A stretch of 64,000 bases of DNA from Nitrospira sp. (GTDB lineage: Bacteria; Nitrospirota; Nitrospiria; Nitrospirales; Nitrospiraceae), in the NCBI GenBank assembly GCA_018242685.1, contig JAFEBM010000018.1, positions 1 through 64,000 on the forward strand, written 5' to 3'. Positions 59,189 through 64,000 of the stretch are shown here, one piece after another. The notes under the pieces are model-generated. The model was not told the origin of the DNA, did not search any database, and saw only the letters and a program-made list of their open reading frames with translations. Positions within the stretch are counted from its first letter, which is position 1, and every line of letters begins with the position of its first letter. The position numbers and the translations under genes are program-made.

Positions 59189-60679
59189 TCACTTTTGCGA
59201 ATACCACCGATAGCCTTTGTTCTCGGTGAATTGCGCTTTCGGCGCCCCGCCTGGTTTTTCCAGCAACAGCACTTTGAAGTCCTGGAGGCCGAACCACGCG
59301 GGATCGGCGAGGTCGTGATAGTGGAGGCCTTGAAGTTTGGGGAGCATGTCGCCTAAGGTTTGTTGCAATTCCTTTTCAGTATAGGCGCGCACGGCGAAGG
59401 GGCGGTTGATCGACCGACAGAATCTCTGGATGGTGTAGGTTGCGCCGGTGCAGAGGACTTTCGTATCCGGCTTGAGCTCCAGGAATTGGGGAAGAGAAAG
59501 ATATCGCTCTTGAAAACCGAGCCAGCGGATGGCGTGCCGTAGGTGGCTGTATTGAACCTCATATTCTGTGTGTCCCGGCAGCTTCACAGGCGCGGGCCAT
59601 CCCTCCTCAATGCCGAACTCAGTGAGAAACGCTCGGCCACCCGGCTTGAGCACTCGCCACAACTCGGCGGCGAAGCGAATCGGTCCTAAGTTAAAGATCA
59701 CCGATTCAGGCGGGTCGCTTTCGATCGGGAGGCGAAGCCGTCTGATCCAATCCAGTGCTTCTTGGTGTTGCGGAGTCTCTCCCACCCCACACGCCAGCTC
59801 TTTTTTGCCCAGTTGCACGGGAGTCATGTCGGCCATGTTCTCATTGTCAATCACAAGATCGACGGAGTGATCGGCAAAGGGCAGCGATTCGGCATTGGCT
59901 CTGGCGCCGGAAACATTCCACCCACCCGCTTTGGCCCGAGTGACTTGGAGTTTGAGGAATGGCTGCGTGATGTCGAGCGATAGGTATGTCATTCTTTGCT
60001 TTTCGAAAGGCAGCAGATCCTTGCCAAGCTCCTGCGCGAGGTAGCCAAGCCCCCCACCGATTTCCAGGAGAACCTTGGGCTTGGGATTGAACCAGCCGAG
60101 TCGTCGCAGTTGCCGCATGAGGAGCCGGCCGTAGGTCAAGCCGCTCAGTGCTTCGCTCGGTTCACGGAAGAGATGTGAGACGGTGGTTTCGATCAGATCA
60201 AAATGACGGTCATCTTCTTCGCTTTGGGCGAGTTCGTGACGGTGGAACTCTTCCAGGTGCTCCTCGCCTTCGAACCCTTCCCGACCCGACCAGCCTTCGC
60301 GGACCTGTTGCAGAAGAGTATCCCATTTGGCCAAGTGTCGATGGCCTCCTGGCGGGTCAGTTCCAAAATAGCAGAGAGAGTAGTTTGGCGTGGCCCATCG
60401 TTCAAGGTGCCAGGATCCCGGTTGCCCGTCCGGCCCACAGACCTTCGTGCCGTATTGTTCAATGAGCCTACCGACAGTCGTATGGCCGTTCATGGCCTTG
60501 AGCATATCCAGGCCGGTGCGGTTCAGCCGGATGATCGGTAGGTTGTCATCCAGCGGAGCAAACCACCATTCATCCGGGTGGTGATGATAGGCGACCAGGT
60601 CGGGAATGTGCCAAACAAGGAGGTTCAGGGCCTCTCCAGTCAATCTTCGGGGTTCATGGACAGCGACAGCGGGTTTCAT
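59189..60679 (-). CDS. PqqD-like domain fused to a class I methyltransferase
   Basis: 496 residues. Residues about 20-80 (WHIPDLVAYHHHPDEWWFAPLDDNLPIIRLNRTGLDMLKAMNGHTTVGRLIEQYG) have the winged-helix pattern of PqqD-type peptide-binding domains, with the LN-x-TG turn. The C-terminal two thirds are a SAM methyltransferase: VLLEIGGGLGYLAQELG, SGARANAESLPFADHSVDLVIDNENMADM and ELWRVLKPGGRAFLTEFG. Such a fusion hints at a modified peptide or carrier-bound substrate. Fragments of its 3' end recur at 54725 and 55936. Convergent with the ATP-grasp genes; upstream is a cupredoxin gene on the same strand. Confidence 0.78.
   Translation of the reverse strand: MKPAVAVHEPRRLTGEALNLLVWHIPDLVAYHHHPDEWWFAPLDDNLPIIRLNRTGLDMLKAMNGHTTVGRLIEQYGTKVCGPDGQPGSWHLERWATPNYSLCYFGTDPPGGHRHLAKWDTLLQQVREGWSGREGFEGEEHLEEFHRHELAQSEEDDRHFDLIETTVSHLFREPSEALSGLTYGRLLMRQLRRLGWFNPKPKVLLEIGGGLGYLAQELGKDLLPFEKQRMTYLSLDITQPFLKLQVTRAKAGGWNVSGARANAESLPFADHSVDLVIDNENMADMTPVQLGKKELACGVGETPQHQEALDWIRRLRLPIESDPPESVIFNLGPIRFAAELWRVLKPGGRAFLTEFGIEEGWPAPVKLPGHTEYEVQYSHLRHAIRWLGFQERYLSLPQFLELKPDTKVLCTGATYTIQRFCRSINRPFAVRAYTEKELQQTLGDMLPKLQGLHYHDLADPAWFGLQDFKVLLLEKPGGAPKAQFTENKGYRWYSQK
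59192..59340 (-). repeat. Reference copy of the repeated methyltransferase 3' end
   Basis: The last 50 codons of the intact gene, ending AQFTENKGYRWYSQK. Diverged copies lie at 54725-54870 and 55936-56030, all on the minus strand. They divide the region into segments: DUF4145, then PIN/Hig pairs, then the nucleotidyltransferase and ATP-grasp genes. Confidence 0.6.
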
Positions 60680-60753
60680 GGCGAGCAGTGTTTGATGATG
60701 AGCTCCGGTAGCCTACAGGAGCAAACAGCAATCGCGCAAGATGATCAGTGTGT

Positions 60754-61131
60754 TTACAACTGAGAGGGTGTGGAGAGATCGTCTGTCACAACCAGCTGAC
60801 CTCTCATGATGGGATGGATACTGCAATGATAGGGGTAACGGCCTGCCGGCAAGCCAGACACAGTAAAGTGACTGCCCGGCGCCACCGTCCCTGAATTGAA
60901 CAGGCAGAGATGTGCGTCCTTCACGCAATCATTGTGAGTGACGGTATGGTGGGTGGGTGTCGGATTATTCCAGCGAACGGGCGCGCCGCTAACCACGGTG
61001 GCGGTGGCAGGAACGTAATAGGGCGATCCGTTCTCCATGAGGATCTGTGTGGTTGGGGAAAGGTCCAAGGCTGGCCCACCCGAGGCGGCTCCGATCCCTA
61101 AGGCAATCGTCACGATGCGTACTCGGTTCAC
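60754..61131 (-). CDS. Plastocyanin-like cupredoxin
   Basis: 125 residues. A short hydrophobic N-terminus (probably a signal, cleavage uncertain) is followed by one cupredoxin domain. The type 1 copper ligands are visible: His62 in HHTVTH and Cys103, His106 and Met109 in YHCSIHPIMRG. It would carry electrons or bind copper in the periplasm. The gene lies 74 bases upstream of the PqqD-methyltransferase gene and may share its transcript. Confidence 0.87.
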   Translation of the reverse strand: MNRVRIVTIALGIGAASGGPALDLSPTTQILMENGSPYYVPATATVVSGAPVRWNNPTPTHHTVTHNDCVKDAHLCLFNSGTVAPGSHFTVSGLPAGRYPYHCSIHPIMRGQLVVTDDLSTPSQL

Positions 61132-61425
61132 GTCGGTGTCACTCCTTACAAGACGGACTGTTTATAAGAGCCGGGAATAAAGCGGACGGTTCAGACTCGT
61201 TTCTATGCCCTCATCATAGCATGGGATTCAACTGGACCGCTTGGGAATGCTCTGTCAATCTTTCCTCCATGCCTCATCGGACGCCCAGATTGTCTTCTTG
61301 TTGAATCCTAATAAGCGGGGAACGAGCCGACTGATGGAATCAAGATTGGGATGGTTGCAAGAGCCTGTTCGTTCATGCTAGATGGAGGCCGTTGCGCCGC
61401 GCTGAAACGAAGAGGAGGAATCGGA
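61132..61425. other. Divergent promoter region
   Basis: About 290 bases between the divergent cupredoxin and histone-like genes. No gene or strong promoter was recognised; the last part holds the GAGGAGG ribosome binding site of the histone-like gene. Confidence 0.4.
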
Positions 61426-61887
61426 ATGGCGAACAAGAAGAAAAAAGCCGTCACGAAAAAATCGTCACGGACAAAAACAACTACACCGTCACCAAAGAAG
61501 AAGGTGGTTAAAAAAACGGTGAAAAAACGTGCGGCTGTCAAGGCGTCCAAACCGGCCTCGAAGAAAAAGCCCAAGAAAGCTGCTGGAAAGTCAGTGAAGA
61601 AGGCCGCGCCTAAGGCCGGTCCAGCAGGCACATCGGCTAAGAGCGCTGTGGCAGATGAAGACGAGACTCCGCGCAAGTCTGTAGCGCTGAAACCGGCCAT
61701 GCCTATGGAACCGGACGAGGCCGACCTTGATGATGACGATGAGATGGCCGGCGATGAGCTCGAGATGGAGGGCGAGATCGAAGAAGACGACGTCCAAGAA
61801 GAATTGGATCTCGACGCCGATGACGACGGAAAAGAGCTGATTGATAAGTCCGAAGATTTGTTGGACGACGATTACCGACACAATTGA
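61426..61887 (+). CDS. Histone-H1-like basic protein with acidic tail
   Basis: 153 residues in two halves. The first about 75 are Lys/Ala/Pro-rich (KKKAVTKKSSRTKTTTPSPKKK type), as in bacterial H1-like nucleoid proteins; the second half is strongly acidic (EPDEADLDDDDEMAGDELEMEGE and so on). The basic half should bind DNA or RNA, the acidic tail may compete or bind partners. The ATG follows GAAGAGGAGG. Low-complexity composition makes any homology weak. Confidence 0.7.
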   Translation: MANKKKKAVTKKSSRTKTTTPSPKKKVVKKTVKKRAAVKASKPASKKKPKKAAGKSVKKAAPKAGPAGTSAKSAVADEDETPRKSVALKPAMPMEPDEADLDDDDEMAGDELEMEGEIEEDDVQEELDLDADDDGKELIDKSEDLLDDDYRHN

Positions 61888-62102
61888 TATCTCGTCGTCC
61901 CGGCTCAGTCGTTAGCACGTTCCGTTCGATGGATCGCTTTTACGCACCGCCGCTGAAATCATCAATTCCAGCGGCGGTGTCTCAGTACCTCCAGAATAGT
62001 ACGTTGCTCTCCCTCCCGGCAATCTGGATAGAGCTTTCCTTCACCATAGCTTGTGTGACCAGGTATGCTGATCTTCGGAAGCAGCTGTGGGCTCGTTGGC
62101 AT

Positions 62103-63161
62103 ATGGCTCTGGTGCTCATAATCACCATTGTGATTTGTCCACCAGAAGCTGATGCTGGTTGCGTTGCAAAGGGACCTGCGACGGGCATTGAAGCGGGTCT
62201 TGTGATCCATCTTTCGTCCAGCTGTACACCGGCTGAGCGGGAAGCCCATGCCGTGCGTGGCGAAGCGGTTATGGATGCGATCGTCAGGGGGCATCCGGTC
62301 GATCTCATTGGCGTGATCGTGCGCGGGGATCTTGTCTTCGATCGCCTTGCTGCACAAACGACATCACGCTCTCCGGTACCTGCGTCGGAGAAGGCGAATC
62401 GAGCGGATCGTGCCGGCGGCGACAGACAGCGAATTGTTCGGGCGGCACTGAGCCTAAAAGATTCCGTCGTGTCGGGCGCAGTGCGCCATCGGTCGGCGGA
62501 CAGCACGCTTCGGTTTGAAGGGGCTGTTAACTTTTATGGATCGCATTTCAAGGAAGGTGTGGATCTCTCGCGGTCAGTCTTTCAGGAGCCGGTCGAACTT
62601 TCCGCTGCCACGTTTGATAAAGAAGCGTATTTTGTTCAAGGGCAGTTCGCCGGACAGATGGATTGTCAGGACACCAAGTTCGGTTCCAGCACCAGGTTTC
62701 ACCGGTCCGTATTTCGTGGTTCGGTGAATTGCACCGGTGCGCTCTTCGACGGTATGGCGGAATTTCTGGAAGTGGCTTTCGAGCAACCGGCCACATTTGA
62801 GCGGTCCAGATTCGGCTTGGGGACTGGATTTTCCGGGAGTCGCTTCAAGAGTCGAGTCAGCTTCAGTGATGCGATCTTCAGTCGCGAGACTTTCTTTGGG
62901 TTTGCAGCCTTTGAAGGCGAATCGGTATTTGCCGGTGCCCAGTTTCTGGGGTCAGCAGATTTCTCACATGCTGAGTTCAAGCAGCAAGACGATCTTGCCA
63001 AGGCACGTTTCGATCAAGCACCGATTTTCACCCAAACAAAACGGCTTGAATCAGCTCCTCCTGCCGGCATTTTTCAGGCCTGGAATGGGCAATATGCTCT
63101 CACCTTGGTCTTTCTCGTCGTGGCTGCGTTACTTGTAGCATATGCCGTAAGACTCAAATGA
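62103..63161 (+). CDS. Secreted or anchored pentapeptide-repeat-like protein
   Basis: 352 residues from ATG 62103. A signal segment (LVLIITIVICPPEADAGC) precedes an unrecognised domain of about 120 residues and then tandem F-x-A/G-type repeats (FEGAVNFYGSHFKEGVDLSRSVFQEPVELSAATFDKEAYF and on), which resemble beta-helical pentapeptide repeats. A C-terminal membrane helix (ALTLVFLVVAALLVAYAV) ends the protein. In-frame starts at 61929 (ATG) and 62056 (GTG) are possible; 62056 would give a more basic signal start. No ribosome binding site decides. Function unknown. Confidence 0.6.
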   Translation: MALVLIITIVICPPEADAGCVAKGPATGIEAGLVIHLSSSCTPAEREAHAVRGEAVMDAIVRGHPVDLIGVIVRGDLVFDRLAAQTTSRSPVPASEKANRADRAGGDRQRIVRAALSLKDSVVSGAVRHRSADSTLRFEGAVNFYGSHFKEGVDLSRSVFQEPVELSAATFDKEAYFVQGQFAGQMDCQDTKFGSSTRFHRSVFRGSVNCTGALFDGMAEFLEVAFEQPATFERSRFGLGTGFSGSRFKSRVSFSDAIFSRETFFGFAAFEGESVFAGAQFLGSADFSHAEFKQQDDLAKARFDQAPIFTQTKRLESAPPAGIFQAWNGQYALTLVFLVVAALLVAYAVRLK

Positions 63162-63244
63162 AGCGCACTTGAAGAGTATGCGAGTCATCCCCAATATATA
63201 GAATCAGGCTTGCCCGTTACCCCATAAGTTGATATAACGAGGCC

Positions 63245-64000
63245 GTGGATTCACAGGCCGAAGATTTTGAACAAACCGAGCTTCCCTACCAGGTCCGCAT
63301 CGAAAATTTTGAGGGCCCACTCGATCTTTTGCTCCATCTCATCAAGAAGAGCGAGATCAATATCTACGATATCCCGGTCGCGATGATTGCCCAGCAATAC
63401 CTCGAGTATTTGGAGGCAATGGAAGAACTGAATCTCAACGTGGCCGGGGATTTTTTGGTCATGGCGGCGACGTTATTGCAGATCAAATCCAAAATGCTGC
63501 TGCCGGTGGATGAGACGGCCGACGACGACGAAGACGGGCCGGACCCGCGGGAAGAGCTCGTTCGGCGGTTACTCGAATATAAGGCCTTCAAAGAGGCGGC
63601 ACGTCAGCTCGACGACCAGGAGAAGATGTGGCGCGAGATCTTTTGGCGTGAACACGCTCCACCGGTTGAAGAGGTTGATGAGGATCTTCCATTAGAGAAT
63701 GTCTCGCTGTTTGATCTCGTTGACGCACTCAAGGAAGTACTGGAGCGGAATCCGAGCAGCTGGCTCATCGAGATTGTTCCCGACAATCTTACGGTTCGCG
63801 AGCGGATGAACCTCATTCTGGAAACGCTCGAAGGCAAAGACTCGGTCTCGTTTGCCGCGCTGTTCGAGGCATCGAGCCGACGCATGGTGGTCGTCGTGAC
63901 GTTCCTGGCGTTACTTGAATTGATGAGATTGCGGGTTGCTCGTGTATTCCAAGCGGAGGCATTCGGACCGATTCTTGTTTCACGGACGTTCTCCCTGGTG
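63245..64000 (+). CDS. scpA: Segregation and condensation protein ScpA, partial
   Basis: 252 residues to the window edge, with no stop. The kleisin N-terminus is clear: YQVRIENFEGPLDLLLHLIKKSEINIYDIPVAMIAQQYLEYLEAMEELNLNVAGDFLVMAATLLQIKSKMLLP, which binds the SMC head and neck. The C-terminal winged helix is just beginning (FLALLELMRLRVARVFQ). ScpA links SMC and ScpB in chromosome condensation. The start is a GTG at 63245, 83 bases after the preceding gene. Confidence 0.95.
   Translation, partial: MDSQAEDFEQTELPYQVRIENFEGPLDLLLHLIKKSEINIYDIPVAMIAQQYLEYLEAMEELNLNVAGDFLVMAATLLQIKSKMLLPVDETADDDEDGPDPREELVRRLLEYKAFKEAARQLDDQEKMWREIFWREHAPPVEEVDEDLPLENVSLFDLVDALKEVLERNPSSWLIEIVPDNLTVRERMNLILETLEGKDSVSFAALFEASSRRMVVVVTFLALLELMRLRVARVFQAEAFGPILVSRTFSLV

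Overview
The window looks like chromosomal DNA of a Nitrospira-type nitrite oxidiser. The strongest clue is a secreted chlorite dismutase at 30710-31507 that closely resembles the characterised Nitrospira enzyme as I recall it. Supporting clues are a PurS/PurQ/PurL-type purine pathway, an RpoH-like sigma factor next to groESL, many Shine-Dalgarno-led lipoprotein genes and moderately high GC. The taxonomic call is inference from protein resemblance; no database was searched.

Layout. 1-6284: envelope and secreted proteins (Ig-like lipoprotein, TraT-like lipoprotein, CsgG-like and PEGA-like lipoproteins, Sel1 protein); two of them share a duplicated upstream region carrying a 15-bp palindrome. 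6406-15263: a sensor kinase and NtrC-type activator, then a candidate sigma-54 promoter and an RND pump operon (RND, adaptor, TolC-like channel). 15869-23285: a second RND operon of MdtABC type with an adaptor and two inner-membrane pumps. 23300-26837: an orphan ribbon-helix-helix gene, groEL, groES and an RpoH-like sigma factor, all on the minus strand. 27115-41578: ribBA, ribH, nusB, purB, chlorite dismutase, purC, a small membrane protein, purS, purQ, then an AT-richer insert (frameshifted Ski2-like helicase, HicB/HicA pair, small secreted protein), then purL and purF. 41598-49315: PilZ protein, periplasmic redoxin, a tightly coupled operon ending in an O-methyltransferase, a DCC-family protein, a secreted repeat protein and a metallopeptidase. 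49354-53178: recG, a coiled-coil protein and a Ppx/GppA phosphatase. 53250-59190: a decayed accessory region with toxin-antitoxin remnants, a 185-bp MITE inside a hicA-like gene, a DUF4145 gene with an in-frame UGA, a transposase scrap, repeated fragments of a methyltransferase 3' end, and two tandem ATP-grasp genes. 59189-64000: a PqqD-methyltransferase fusion, a cupredoxin, a histone-H1-like protein, a pentapeptide-repeat protein and the start of scpA.

The most notable signals are: (1) the NtrC-type regulator whose likely target, a -24/-12 promoter, lies directly between it and the RND operon, with a perfect 12-bp inverted repeat touching the ribosome binding site of its kinase; (2) large palindromic intercistronic elements at 32242-32434, 32929-33055 and 42647-42759, the last two sharing a core and so probably one family; (3) chlorite dismutase translationally coupled to purB inside a purine operon; (4) the MITE-broken hicA gene and other decay in the 53-57 kb region; (5) the PqqD-methyltransferase fusion beside duplicated ATP-grasp genes, with diverged copies of its 3' end scattered upstream. 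No rRNA, tRNA or CRISPR array was recognised.
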